Shown here one piece after another: positions 42,114 through 52,762 of a DNA stretch of 64,000 nt. The notes beneath the pieces were generated by a model, which saw nothing but the letters and a program-made list of their open reading frames with translations, was not told the origin of the DNA and searched no databases. The translations under genes were made by a program, and so were the position numbers. The stretch covers positions 124,001 to 188,000 of the forward strand of contig CAWEXB010000007.1 of assembly GCA_963812915.1 (NCBI GenBank), in the 5' to 3' direction. Positions within the stretch are counted from its first letter, which is position 1, and each line of letters begins with the position of its first letter. The stretch is from JACVRW01 sp963812915. Lineage in GTDB: Bacteria; Actinomycetota; Thermoleophilia; Solirubrobacterales; Thermoleophilaceae.

Positions 42114-43061
42114 ATGAGCATTCCGCCGATCGCTCGTGCGCTGCCGGACAACCTCGCCGACATCGTCGGCAACACGCCGATGGTCAGGCTCACGCGAGTC
42201 GCGCCCGACTGCGGCGCCGAGCTGATCGCGAAGCTCGAGGCGTACAACCCGGCGGGCAGCGTCAAGGACCGGATCGGGGTGTCGATGATCCACGCCGCCG
42301 AGGCCGAGGGGCGTATCGAGCCGGGGCGTAACACGATCGTGGAGCCCACCTCCGGCAATACGGGCATCGCGCTCGCCTTCGTGTGCGCCGCCAAGGGCTA
42401 CGACGTCGTGCTCACGATGCCGCAGGGGATGAGCCGCGAGCGCGAGAAGCTCCTGCGCCTCTACGGCGCGGAGGTGGTGTGGGTGGAGTCGATGGGCGGC
42501 ATGAACGAGGCGGTGGAGGAGGCCCGGCGGATCTGCCGCGAACGCGGCAACTGCTACGTGCCGAACCAGTTCTCGAACCCCGCGAATCCCGAGATCCACC
42601 GTCGGACGACCGCCGAGGAGATCTGGCGCGACATGGATGGGAAGATCGACGCGCTAGTCGCCGGGGTGGGCACCGGCGGGACCATCACCGGCTGCGGCGA
42701 GCGTCTGAAGGAGCGCGGGGCCGACCTGCAGGTGATCGCGGTGGAGCCGAAGAGCTCGCCCGTGCTCTCGGGCGGGCTGGCCGGGCCCCACAAGATCGAC
42801 GGCATCGGGGCGGGGTTCGTGCCGGAGGTGTTGAACCGCGAGGTGGTCGACGAGGTGCTGCCGGTCGACGACGAGGACGCCATCGAAACGGCGCGTCTCT
42901 GTGCGCGCCGGGAGGGCGTTAACGCCGGCATCTCGGCCGGAGCGGCCGTGTGGGCGGCCGCTCAGGTGGGTTCGCGTCCCGAGATGAGAGGCAAACGGGT
43001 GGTTGTGATCATGCCCGACTCCGGCGACCGCTACATCAGCACGCCATTCTTTGCACCATGA
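42114..43061 (+). CDS. cysK: cysteine synthase A (O-acetylserine sulfhydrylase)
   Basis: 315-residue PLP enzyme that makes cysteine from O-acetylserine and sulfide. The PLP Lys lies in AYNPAGSVKDRIG, the substrate loop in PTSGNTGIAL, and the phosphate-binding loop in GVGTGGTITG. The ATG at 42114 gives the conserved start IVGNTPMVRL at the right distance. The stop overlaps cysE by four bases, so the two consecutive steps of cysteine synthesis are coupled. Confidence 0.95.
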   Translation: MSIPPIARALPDNLADIVGNTPMVRLTRVAPDCGAELIAKLEAYNPAGSVKDRIGVSMIHAAEAEGRIEPGRNTIVEPTSGNTGIALAFVCAAKGYDVVLTMPQGMSREREKLLRLYGAEVVWVESMGGMNEAVEEARRICRERGNCYVPNQFSNPANPEIHRRTTAEEIWRDMDGKIDALVAGVGTGGTITGCGERLKERGADLQVIAVEPKSSPVLSGGLAGPHKIDGIGAGFVPEVLNREVVDEVLPVDDEDAIETARLCARREGVNAGISAGAAVWAAAQVGSRPEMRGKRVVVIMPDSGDRYISTPFFAP

Positions 43062-43795
43062 TCGGAGTCGGCACTTTCGCGCGCGTCGCCCGCGAACTGC
43101 GGGAGGATCTCACGGCGGCGCAGGAGCGCGACCCGGCCGCACGCAGCGTGGGGCGGGTCGAGATGCTGCTCACCTACGGCGGCGTGCAGGCGCTGCTCTC
43201 TCACCGAATCACGCACGCGCTGTACGAGTCGGGGGTGCCGCTTGCGCCGCGCTTCCTCGCCAACGCGACCAAGATCGCGACCGGTATCGAGATCCACCCT
43301 GCGGCGAAGATCGGGCGTGGGCTGTTCATGGACCACGGCTCCGGCATCGTGATCGGCGAGACCGCCGAGGTGGGCGACGACGTGACGCTGTACCAGGGCG
43401 TGACGCTCGGCGGCACGGGTTTCGCACGCGGCAAGCGCCACCCGACAGTCGGGAACGAGGTGATGATCGGCGCCGGCTCGAAGCTGCTCGGCCCGATCGA
43501 GATCGGCGACCGCTCGAAGGTCGGCGCCAATTCGGTGGTGATCCACGACGTCCCGCCCAACTCCACGGTGGTGGGCAACCCTGGGCATCCCGTACGCGTG
43601 GAGGGAAAGAAGCCCGACAGCCCCGACGCCGACTGGCTCCACCTGCCCGACCCGGTGGCGGACGCGATCCGTGGACTGGCCAACCGCCTGACCGAGCTCG
43701 AGGAGCTGGTGGCCGAGCAGAGCGGGCAAAAGCCGGAGGGCGCGGAGGTGCGGCCGCTGAGACGCCGCGGGGGGCCGGACTCGACGGGCGGGTAG
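43058..43795 (+). CDS. cysE: serine O-acetyltransferase
   Basis: 245 residues. Acetylates serine to O-acetylserine, the substrate of CysK. N-terminal helical domain, then the left-handed beta helix with FMDHGSGIVIGETAEVGDDV (catalytic His/Asp) and LYQGVTLGGTGF, ending with VVGNPGHPVR. A 45-residue C-terminal extension is charged. The C-terminal Ile by which many CysE dock into CysK is absent (ends STGG), so a stable CysE-CysK complex of the usual type is not expected from this C-terminus. Confidence 0.94.
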   Translation: MIGVGTFARVARELREDLTAAQERDPAARSVGRVEMLLTYGGVQALLSHRITHALYESGVPLAPRFLANATKIATGIEIHPAAKIGRGLFMDHGSGIVIGETAEVGDDVTLYQGVTLGGTGFARGKRHPTVGNEVMIGAGSKLLGPIEIGDRSKVGANSVVIHDVPPNSTVVGNPGHPVRVEGKKPDSPDADWLHLPDPVADAIRGLANRLTELEELVAEQSGQKPEGAEVRPLRRRGGPDSTGG

Positions 43796-43842
43796 CCCCG
43801 GATGCGTCCGCTCTGAGCATCAGCGGTCGACCGGGCGTCCGC

Positions 43843-43848
43843 TAGCGT
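43843..43848 (+). promoter_or_regulatory. -10 box of the ABC exporter (leaderless type)
   Basis: TAGCGT ends 8 nt before the TTG at 43857 and supports that unusual start codon. Confidence 0.45.
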
Positions 43849-43856
43849 CGTTCGCG

Positions 43857-45758
43857 TTGAGCAACGCCGCCGAGCCCCGCGCGCGCCTCGTCAACCGGAT
43901 CGTGCGCCTGTTTCGCCCCTACCGGGGGCGTACGGCGCTGATTCTCGTCTCGATTCTCGTCACGTCGGGGCTGGGCATCGTGAACCCGCTCCTCATTCAG
44001 GTCGTGTTCGACGACGCGTTGTTCCCGGCGGGGGGGCCGGATCTCGGCCTTCTGTACGTGCTGGTCGGCGTGATGATCGCGATCCCGATCGTCTCGGGTG
44101 TCATTGGCGTCGGTCAGACCTACCTGACGAACGTCGTCGGCAACCGCGTGATGCAGGACCTGCGCGACCGGCTCTACGCGCACCTCCAGTCGATGCCACT
44201 CGCATTCTTCACTGGAACGAGGACGGGGGAGATCCAGTCCCGCCTCGCCAACGACGTGGGCGGCGTCCAGACGGTCGTCACGAGCACCGCGTCCTCGATC
44301 CTCTCGAACATCGTGACCGTGTCGAGCAGCCTGGTCGCGATGATCGTCCTCTCGTGGGAGCTGACGGTCGTCTCGCTGATCCTGGTGCCGCTCTTCGTCT
44401 TCCTGACCTGGCGGGTAGGGCGTCTGAGGCGTGCCGTGACGGCGGAGACGCAGGAGTCGATGGCGGAGATGAGCGCCATCACGCAGGAGACGCTCTCCGT
44501 GTCGGGCATCCTGCTGTCGAAGGTCTTCGAGCGCCGCGGCGACGAGATCGAGCGTTACCGCCGGGCCAACGAGCGGCTGGCCGGCCTGCAGGTTCGCCAG
44601 CAGATGACCGGGCAGGGCTTCTTCGCCCTCGTGCAGGCCTTCTTCGGCATCACCCCGGCGATCATCTATCTCGTCGCGGGCATCGCGCTCGACAGCGGCA
44701 GCGGCCCCGCGATCAGCGCCGGAACGGTCGTCGCGTTCACGACGCTGCAGACGCGCCTCTTCTTCCCGATCATCCAGCTGCTCCGGGTGTCGGTGGAGAT
44801 CCAGTCGTCGCTCGCGCTGTTCGAGCGCGTGTTCGAGTACCTCGACCTCAAGCCCGAGATCGTCGACGCGCCGGACGCCGTGCGGCTCGATCCGCGCTCC
44901 GTGCGGGGCGAGGTGGCCCTCCGCGACGTCACCTTTCAGTATCCGGAGGCCTCGCCAGCCGCGGCGGCGGCCGCGACGGACGGCTCGGACGGACGGCCGC
45001 GCCGGCGGGCGCTCGACCGGCTCTCGCTGACGATCGAGCCCGGACAGCTGGCGGCGCTTGTCGGTCCCAGCGGCGCAGGAAAGACCACCATCTCCTACCT
45101 CATCCCCCGCCTCTACGACGCGACCTCCGGCGCGGTCGAGATCGACGGGACGGACGTGCGCAAGATCCGGTTGGCCTCCCTGGCCGAGATCGTGGGCGTC
45201 GTGACCCAGGAGACCTACCTCTTCCACTCGAGCGTGCGCGACAATCTGCTCTACGCCAGGCGCGACGCCTCCCAGGCGGAGGTGGAGGCGGCGGCCCGGG
45301 CGGCGCTGATCCACGACCGCATCATGGAGCTCGACGACGGCTACGACACGCTCGTCGGAGAGCGCGGCTACCGCCTGTCGGGAGGCGAGAAGCAGCGCAT
45401 CGCGATCGCGCGGGTGGTGCTCAAGGACCCGCGCATCCTGATCCTCGACGAGGCCACCTCGGCGCTCGACACCACCAGCGAGCGTCTCGTCCAGGGCGCC
45501 CTCGAGCCGCTGATGGAGGGCAGGACGACGCTCGCGATCGCGCACCGCCTGTCGACCATCTTCGCCGCCGACGTGATCTTCGTCCTCGATCGCGGATCGC
45601 TCGCCGAGCGAGGGACGCACGCCGAGTTGCTGGCGCGTGGCGGCGTGTACGCCCGGCTCTACCACGAGCAGTTCCAGGACGGCCTGGTCGAGGCGTCCTG
45701 TGCGGACGGGGTCGTGCTGTCGAACGGCGGCGTCGTTCGCACCGGCACCGCCGCTTAG
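43857..45758 (+). CDS. ABC exporter, fused membrane and ATPase domains
   Basis: 633 residues. Six-helix ABC transporter membrane domain (about 15-320) followed by the ATPase: Walker A GPSGAGKTTISYL, Q-loop VTQETYLFHSSV, signature LSGGEKQRIAIARV and Walker B ILILDEATSALD. Half-transporter that should dimerise; lipids, drugs or peptides are possible substrates, none indicated. An Ala-rich insert (ASPAAAAAATDG) precedes the ATPase strand. Begins with TTG. It overlaps the queuosine-salvage gene tail-to-tail by four bases. Confidence 0.93.
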   Translation: MSNAAEPRARLVNRIVRLFRPYRGRTALILVSILVTSGLGIVNPLLIQVVFDDALFPAGGPDLGLLYVLVGVMIAIPIVSGVIGVGQTYLTNVVGNRVMQDLRDRLYAHLQSMPLAFFTGTRTGEIQSRLANDVGGVQTVVTSTASSILSNIVTVSSSLVAMIVLSWELTVVSLILVPLFVFLTWRVGRLRRAVTAETQESMAEMSAITQETLSVSGILLSKVFERRGDEIERYRRANERLAGLQVRQQMTGQGFFALVQAFFGITPAIIYLVAGIALDSGSGPAISAGTVVAFTTLQTRLFFPIIQLLRVSVEIQSSLALFERVFEYLDLKPEIVDAPDAVRLDPRSVRGEVALRDVTFQYPEASPAAAAAATDGSDGRPRRRALDRLSLTIEPGQLAALVGPSGAGKTTISYLIPRLYDATSGAVEIDGTDVRKIRLASLAEIVGVVTQETYLFHSSVRDNLLYARRDASQAEVEAAARAALIHDRIMELDDGYDTLVGERGYRLSGGEKQRIAIARVVLKDPRILILDEATSALDTTSERLVQGALEPLMEGRTTLAIAHRLSTIFAADVIFVLDRGSLAERGTHAELLARGGVYARLYHEQFQDGLVEASCADGVVLSNGGVVRTGTAA

Positions 45759-46627
45759 TAGAAGACCGTCCGCGTCCGATGGCGCGGGATCGCCTTGTAC
45801 CGCGGCGACTGGCCGCGGTTCCAGAGCCACATGTCGAGCACGCGCGGCGGGGTGTCGGTGCGCTCGGCGATCAGCTCGCAGGCGTGCAGGGCGCAGGCTC
45901 GGATCTCGCGCTCCTCCTCGCCGGGCGGAAGCAGCTCGCCCGAGTCGATGTGGGCGGCCAGACGCTCGTCGTATCGCAGCACGCCGTCGACGCGCAGCAC
46001 GTGCGGCACGAGGTTGTCGGCGAAGATCGTGAGGCGATCGAGGTCGTCGAACTCGGCCACGCCCGCCAGCGCGAGGTCGTTGGAGGCGATCTGGGCACGC
46101 TTCCAGAAGCCGCTGTCGTCGAAGAAGGGCATGCCCGCCGCCAGCGTCTCGGCGAGCCGCTCCGCGGAGCCACCCGCCTCGGCGACCGCCTCGAGCGGCG
46201 TGCGATCGCCCAGGAACGTCCCGAGATCTCGCAGCGCCTGCGCGTACAGCGCCATCAGCTCGTGGCCGGGCTCCTGGCCGAGCACGGTGGCGACGGTGGC
46301 CGCGTCGAGACTCCGCAATTCGGCGGGCGACCAGGGTCCACGCTCGCGCCAATGGTCGGCGAGCGACCAGGCAACGGTGAAGTACCCCGAGCTGCCCGGG
46401 CGCTTGCGCAGCGTCGGGAACCAGCCCGAGCCGAAGTTGATCGCGTCGAGCGTGAGCATGTAGGCGGCCACGTCCTCGGCGCTCCCCTCGAGGTAGTGAC
46501 GGTCCGCGTCGAGCTGCGGCGGCGGCGCCTCTCCGATCGCGCCGAGGCGGTCGATGTCGATGCGCACCCAGCGCGCGCGTGCGGCGATCTCGGCGCAGCG
46601 GGTTCGGACCTCGTCGAGGAGCCCCAT
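45755..46627 (-). CDS. queuosine salvage protein (DUF2419/QNG1 family)
   Basis: 290 residues matching the queuosine 5'-phosphate N-glycosylase/Q-salvage family: LTLDAINFGSGWFPTLRK, YFTVAWSLADHW, FFDDSGFWKRAQI, LTIFADNLVPHVLRVDGVL and LWNRGQSPRYKAIPRH. The family releases queuine from Q nucleotides for re-insertion into tRNA. No queuosine synthesis gene or tgt is in the window. ATG at 46625-46627 with TAGCCT 9 nt upstream; divergent from pcrA. Confidence 0.82.
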   Translation of the reverse strand: MGLLDEVRTRCAEIAARARWVRIDIDRLGAIGEAPPPQLDADRHYLEGSAEDVAAYMLTLDAINFGSGWFPTLRKRPGSSGYFTVAWSLADHWRERGPWSPAELRSLDAATVATVLGQEPGHELMALYAQALRDLGTFLGDRTPLEAVAEAGGSAERLAETLAAGMPFFDDSGFWKRAQIASNDLALAGVAEFDDLDRLTIFADNLVPHVLRVDGVLRYDERLAAHIDSGELLPPGEEEREIRACALHACELIAERTDTPPRVLDMWLWNRGQSPRYKAIPRHRTRTVFY

Positions 46628-46636
46628 CGAGCGGCC

Positions 46637-46642
46637 AGGCTA
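46637..46642 (-). promoter_or_regulatory. -10 box of the queuosine salvage gene
   Basis: On the minus strand TAGCCT ends 9 nt before the ATG, the leaderless spacing. Confidence 0.45.
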
Positions 46643-46668
46643 CGCCAGGTCCCCGCCGCCGCCGCAAC

Positions 46669-46674
46669 TATCCT
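46669..46674 (+). promoter_or_regulatory. -10 box of pcrA (leaderless type)
   Basis: TATCCT ends 7 nt before the GTG at 46682 and supports that start. Confidence 0.5.
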
Positions 46675-46681
46675 CGCCAGG

Positions 46682-48848
<2,167 letters not shown>

Positions 48849-48852
<4 letters not shown>

Positions 48853-49682
48853 GCGCGCAGGTCATCGACGGGAAGGCCGTGGCCGCTCGCGTCCGCGAGC
48901 GGGTGAGGCGCGAGGTCGAGGCCATGGACGGGAAGCCGGGGCTCGCGACGATCCTCGTCGGCGACGATCCCGCTTCCGCGGTCTACGTCCGCATGAAGCG
49001 CGAGGACTCGGCGGAGGTCGGGATCGAGTCCTTCCACTACGAGCCGGGCGCCGACGTCTCGGCGGACTCGCTCGCCGCGCTGATCCGCTCCCTGAACGCC
49101 GACGACCGGGTGCACGGCATCCTGCTCCAGCTGCCGCTGCCGGCCAACCTCGACCAGGACGAGTTCATCTCGTTGATCGATCCCGCCAAGGACGTGGACG
49201 GGCTGACGCCGACGAACGCGGGACTGCTGATGCAGGGACGCGAGGAGGCGATGGTGCCCGCCACCCCGCAGGGTGTCATGGAGCTGCTGGCGGATGCACA
49301 GGCCGAGCTGGAGGGGGCGCGGGCCGTGGTGCTCGGGCGGTCGATCCTCGTCGGCAAGCCCGTCGCGCAGCTTCTGCTGGCGGCGAACGCCACCGTGACC
49401 CACTGCCACTCGCGCACTCGCGACCTGCCCGCGGTCTGCCGGGAGGCGGAGGTCCTCGTCGCCGCCGTGGGCTCCCCACGGCTCGTGACCGCGGACATGG
49501 TGGGCGAGGGAGCGGTGGTGATCGACGTGGGCACCAACCGCACCGACGAAGGTCTCGTGGGCGACGTGGACTTCGAAGCCGTCAGCCAGCGCGCCCGCGC
49601 GATCACGCCGGTGCCGGGCGGCGTCGGGCCGATGACGCGCGCCATGCTCCTGGTGAACACGCTGCGCGCGGCTGGGCGGTAG
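48849..49682 (+). CDS. folD: methylenetetrahydrofolate dehydrogenase / cyclohydrolase
   Basis: 277-residue bifunctional enzyme interconverting 5,10-methylene-, methenyl- and 10-formyl-tetrahydrofolate with NADP. Conserved segments: YVRMKREDSAEVGI (catalytic Lys), ILLQLPLPANLDQD, DVDGLTPTNAG, VVLGRSILVGKPVAQLL (NADP loop) and TPVPGGVGPMTRAML. It begins with TTG inside the pcrA stop (TTGA), so translation is coupled to the helicase gene. Confidence 0.95.
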
Positions 49683-49708
49683 CGCCGGCAGCCCTGCCGG
49701 GCCGCCGG

Positions 49709-51355
49709 CTACCCGGGCAGCACCAGGTCCGCGAGGTTCTCGATCGACCGCGGGTCGACGTCGTAGCGTTCCTCGTATTCCTTGGCCGCGTCCTCGTCGG
49801 CGATGGCCAGAACCAGCTCCTCGCGCGAGGAGCCTGCCCGGCACGCCAGCTGGTCGAGCGCGACGAGCGCGGCGTTCTGGAGAACGCCGGCGATACCGCC
49901 GCTGTCGGGGAGATCGCGGTCCTGGCACGGATCCTGGATTTGCACGGGTTCCGGGCGCTCCTGTTCGGCGGCCAACGCGTAGCCCGCCGGAGCCAACAGC
50001 GCCACGACGGCGAGCCCGCCCGCGAGCGCAGGGCGCCTGACGGCGGTCCACGGCGCCAGGGCCGGCGCCGCCAGCAGAGCGAAGGCGGCGCCCACCAGGA
50101 ACGCCGTCGCAAAGCCGTCGTTCACGCCCGCGACGAGCGTCTCGTCCGCTCGATTCTCGAGCTCGTCGTAGGCGGCGCGCTGGTCTTCGTCGACGTCGCC
50201 GCGGTGCTCGTCGAAGACCCCGTCGAGGCCGCCACGCGGGTCCTCGGTCTGGACGGCGTCGACGAGCTCGGGGGCGATCTGCAGCTTGAGCTGCGGATCG
50301 ATCGACGCGTCGAGGATCAGAGCCGCGCCGCGCTCCTCGGTCTCGACGAGCGTGGTGTCGATCTCGTTCTGGGCGATCGGCGCGAGGATCAGCAGCGCCA
50401 GCGCTATCCCCACGTGGCGGGTGGACAGGAGCCGCGCGGCGTCGTGGCCCGTGCGCTCCGGCAGAAGCTCCCCGGCGAGCGCGGGCAGCGAGAGGCCCAT
50501 TCCGACCCCGATGGCGATCTGCGGGAGGATCGTCCACGCGACCGAGGCGGTGGGGAGGAAGGCAAGCGCGGCGGTGCCGGCGGCGACCAGCAGACAGCCG
50601 GCCCCCGCGCGAAGCAGCGGCGGCCCGTGCACTCGCACGACCGCGAGCGCGGCAAGCGGCATGATGCTCACGGCGGCGGCCGCCGCGAGCGGCTCGATCC
50701 CCCAGCCGGCGATGAGGAGGAGGACCGTCAGGAAGAGGGCGGCGGCGATGGCGCCGGAGATCAACGCCAACGCGACGACGCGGCCCAGATGCTGTCGGGT
50801 CCAGGCGCTTCTTTCGCGCGAGGGTTCCTCCGGGCCGGCGGTGAGAGCGGCCGGCAGCGCCGCGAGCGCCGCCGGCGCCTGCAGCAGGAAGATCGAACGC
50901 CAGCCGAAGGCCTGGGTCAGCGCGCCGCCCAGGGCCGGACCGGCGGCGAAGCCGAGCAGTGAGGCCAGGCGCCAGGCGTGCGCGCCCGCGACATCGGTGG
51001 CGAGCAGGGTATGGGCCGTCACCAGAACCGCGGCCGCGCCGATCCCCTGCACCGCGCGCGCCGCCAGCAGCGGCCCGAGCGAATCGGACAGGCCGCAGAC
51101 GAGCGAGCCGACGACGAACACGCACACGCCGGCGCATCCGGTGAGCCGGGTGCCCGCGCGGTCGCGGACGAGCTCGGCGGCCGGCAGCGCCACCGCGAGT
51201 ACGACCGCGTACACGCCGAGGACGGCGGCGACGCCCGCCACGTCGGTATCCAGGTCGCGCAGGATCGGTGGCAGGGCGAGTGCCACGATCGCCGTGTCGG
51301 CCAGCGCGAGAAATGCGACACCCGCGAGCGGCAGGCGGACGGAAGCGCGGGACAT
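49709..51355 (-). CDS. MFS transporter with long extracytoplasmic C-terminus
   Basis: 548 residues. Fourteen-helix-like MFS exporter (DHA2 type) with LADTAIVALALPPILRDL at the start and RAVQGIGAAAVLVTAHTLL (motif C region). Near residue 320-410 an acidic, soluble loop (DAVQTEDPRGGLDGVFDEH) interrupts the helices, and after the last helix a ~75-residue outer domain holds two Cys (DPCQDRDLP, QLACRAG). A palindromic operator candidate lies 34-49 bp upstream. Substrate unknown; drug efflux is the usual role. Confidence 0.85.
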   Translation of the reverse strand: MSRASVRLPLAGVAFLALADTAIVALALPPILRDLDTDVAGVAAVLGVYAVVLAVALPAAELVRDRAGTRLTGCAGVCVFVVGSLVCGLSDSLGPLLAARAVQGIGAAAVLVTAHTLLATDVAGAHAWRLASLLGFAAGPALGGALTQAFGWRSIFLLQAPAALAALPAALTAGPEEPSRERSAWTRQHLGRVVALALISGAIAAALFLTVLLLIAGWGIEPLAAAAAVSIMPLAALAVVRVHGPPLLRAGAGCLLVAAGTAALAFLPTASVAWTILPQIAIGVGMGLSLPALAGELLPERTGHDAARLLSTRHVGIALALLILAPIAQNEIDTTLVETEERGAALILDASIDPQLKLQIAPELVDAVQTEDPRGGLDGVFDEHRGDVDEDQRAAYDELENRADETLVAGVNDGFATAFLVGAAFALLAAPALAPWTAVRRPALAGGLAVVALLAPAGYALAAEQERPEPVQIQDPCQDRDLPDSGGIAGVLQNAALVALDQLACRAGSSREELVLAIADEDAAKEYEERYDVDPRSIENLADLVLPG

Positions 51356-51388
51356 GCCGGCATTGTCGCGGGTGCGGGTGGGGGAGTC

Positions 51389-51404
51389 GTACGGTTACCC
51401 GTAC
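51389..51404. promoter_or_regulatory. inverted repeat, candidate operator for the MFS gene
   Basis: GTACGG-TTAC-CCGTAC is a perfect 6-bp inverted repeat with a 4-bp spacer, 34-49 bp upstream of the MFS start. The size fits a TetR- or MarR-like dimer site. No regulator gene is adjacent. Confidence 0.45.
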
Positions 51405-51444
51405 CCCCGCTGGCGGGTAAACCCTATTGCCCGGCGCGCGGCGG

Positions 51445-51475
51445 GCTGGGAACGTTTTCGGCGCTTGGTCCCAGC
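51445..51475. other. hairpin in the MFS upstream region
   Basis: GCTGGGA and TCCCAGC form a 7-bp stem with a 17-nt interior. The GC-rich gap 51405-51614 holds this and other small hairpins but no ORF; no known RNA family was recognised. Confidence 0.35.
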
Positions 51476-51561
51476 GGAGCCGGCGGCTCCGCGTCAAACC
51501 CCGACCGAGCCGCCCCGGGCGCCCCTCCCTCGCGGCGCGCCCGGGCGCAACCCCGGTCCGT

Positions 51562-51592
51562 CCGTCCCCGGCCCCTCATCCGCCGGGGACGG
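51562..51592 (-). terminator. hairpin downstream of the small helical protein gene
   Basis: CCGTCCCCGGC (51562-51572) pairs with GCCGGGGACGG (51582-51592), an 11-bp stem with a 9-nt loop, 23 bp beyond the stop of the minus-strand gene. There is no U-tract. Confidence 0.5.
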
Positions 51593-51614
51593 CGGGCGCC
51601 GGGGGCGCCGGCGA

Positions 51615-51800
51615 CTACTGTCCGGGACGCTTCGCTCCCGGCTCCTTGATCGCCTCGACGCCTTCCTTCACCTTGTCGCTCATTTTCGCGTCGCCCACGG
51701 CGACGTCCTTCAGCTCCTGCGCATCTTCCTTCAGGGCATCGGTGCCGCCGCGCTTCTGCACGATGTCCTTGGCCCTGTTGATCATGTCGCTCAAACCCAT
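51615..51800 (-). CDS. small helical protein (antitoxin/CsbD-like size and composition)
   Basis: 61 residues beginning MGLSDMINRAKDIVQKRGG and continuing with LKEDAQELKDVAVGDAK and DKVKEGVEAIKE; highly charged, probably two amphipathic helices. It resembles MT0933-type antitoxin and CsbD-like stress proteins in pattern, but I cannot assign it. A clear GGAGG ribosome-binding site precedes the ATG. No toxin gene is adjacent, which argues against a toxin-antitoxin role. Confidence 0.6.
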   Translation of the reverse strand: MGLSDMINRAKDIVQKRGGTDALKEDAQELKDVAVGDAKMSDKVKEGVEAIKEPGAKRPGQ

Positions 51801-51876
51801 CGCGTCCTCCTTGGATCGAGGGTTTCCCGTCTGCACGCTACTCCCCCCGTTTGACCGGCGGCAACCCGGCGGGCGG

Positions 51877-51882
51877 TACGCT
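51877..51882 (+). promoter_or_regulatory. -10 box (leaderless type)
   Basis: TACGCT ends 8 nt before the ATG at 51891. Confidence 0.45.
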
Positions 51883-51890
51883 GCCGCCGC

Positions 51891-52385
51891 ATGGATCCGC
51901 GAAGGCTTCGCGCCGGCGAGTGGATAGCGGCCGCTTCCGGCGCGGCGCTGCTACTGGCGTTGTTCCTGCCGTGGTATTCCCTGGATGCGGGTGCGACTGC
52001 CAGCGGCTTGGAGGCGCTCGCCGTGGTCGACCTCGTCCTCGCGCTGATCGCAGCAGCCGCCATTGCCCTTCTGCTCGTCACGGCGAGCCAGCGTGTGCCG
52101 GCTGTGCCGATCGCTCTCGACGCGCTCGTCACACTCGGGGGCCTGGTCGGCGTGGTGCTCGTGCTCGTCAGGACGCTGAACCTGCCCGACGGGGCGTCGG
52201 GCCGCGACTGGGCCGTCTGGCTCGCACTCGGCGGCTCGCTCGGGATCGTCGTCGGCGGAGTCCTGGCGATGCGCGACGAGCGGCTCTCGCCACCCGGCCG
52301 TCACACCGACCTCACCGGCCGCCCGACGCCGCCGCCGGCCGAGATCGAGACGATTCCCGCTCCGGGAAGGGAGGGAGCGACCTGA
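51891..52385 (+). CDS. four-helix membrane protein
   Basis: 164 residues with about four hydrophobic helices (LLLALFLPWYSL, LVLALIAAAAIALLLV, LVTLGGLVGVVLVLV, LALGGSLGIVVGGVL) and a Pro-rich cytoplasmic tail. The LFLPWYSL element after helix 1 occurs in many small actinobacterial membrane proteins of unknown function. Leaderless-type promoter. The stop overlaps the next gene's probable CTG start. Confidence 0.7.
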   Translation: MDPRRLRAGEWIAAASGAALLLALFLPWYSLDAGATASGLEALAVVDLVLALIAAAAIALLLVTASQRVPAVPIALDALVTLGGLVGVVLVLVRTLNLPDGASGRDWAVWLALGGSLGIVVGGVLAMRDERLSPPGRHTDLTGRPTPPPAEIETIPAPGREGAT

Positions 52386-52762
52386 ACCTCGGCCCCGGCC
52401 TCGAGCGCAGCGAGGACTTCACCGTCGAGGGCCGCCTGCTCACCGACGTGGGCGGCACCCTCGCGAGCAAGGTGCTCTCGACCCCGGCGATGATCGGGAT
52501 GATCGAGCGTTGCGCGTCGCTTCTGTGCGCCGAGCACCTGCCGGACGGCCAGGTCACGGTGGGCTTCGAGGTATGCGTGAAGCACGTGGGCGCGGCGGCG
52601 GAGGGAGCCAGCTGCAACGTCCGCACGCGCCTCCGCGAAGTGCTGGACGGCCGCAAGCTCCGCTTCGACGTCGAGGTGCGCGAGGGCGACCGGACCATCG
52701 GCGTGGGCACGCACGAGCGGCGGGTTATAGACCGGGCCGGCTTCCTACAATCGCGCCGATGA
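52382..52762 (+). CDS. hot-dog thioesterase, FlK-like
   Basis: 126 residues following the FlK family: LLTDVGGTLASKVLSTPAM, IERCASLLCAEHLPDGQ, VGFEVCVKHVGAA and VGTHERRVIDRAGF. FlK hydrolyses fluoroacetyl-CoA; most relatives have unknown substrates. The expected N-terminus (LNLGPGLERSEDF) has no ATG, GTG or TTG; the only codon in place is the CTG at 52382, overlapping the upstream stop as CTGA. The stop overlaps gatC by four bases. Confidence 0.75.
   Translation: MNLGPGLERSEDFTVEGRLLTDVGGTLASKVLSTPAMIGMIERCASLLCAEHLPDGQVTVGFEVCVKHVGAAAEGASCNVRTRLREVLDGRKLRFDVEVREGDRTIGVGTHERRVIDRAGFLQSRR
52746..52751 (+). promoter_or_regulatory. internal -10 box for gatC
   Basis: TACAAT, a near-consensus -10, ends 7 nt before the gatC ATG inside the thioesterase gene, so gatCAB probably has its own leaderless promoter. 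Confidence 0.5.

Noticed and set aside
43842..46667. 941-codon minus-strand frame over the ABC exporter
   Set aside because: It spans both the exporter antisense and another frame of the queuosine-salvage gene, with Arg/His-rich text and no motif.
51405..51614. Structured non-coding RNA upstream of the MFS gene
   Set aside because: Several GC hairpins exist, but no RNase P, tmRNA, SRP or riboswitch core was recognised; in DNA this GC-rich, hairpins arise easily.
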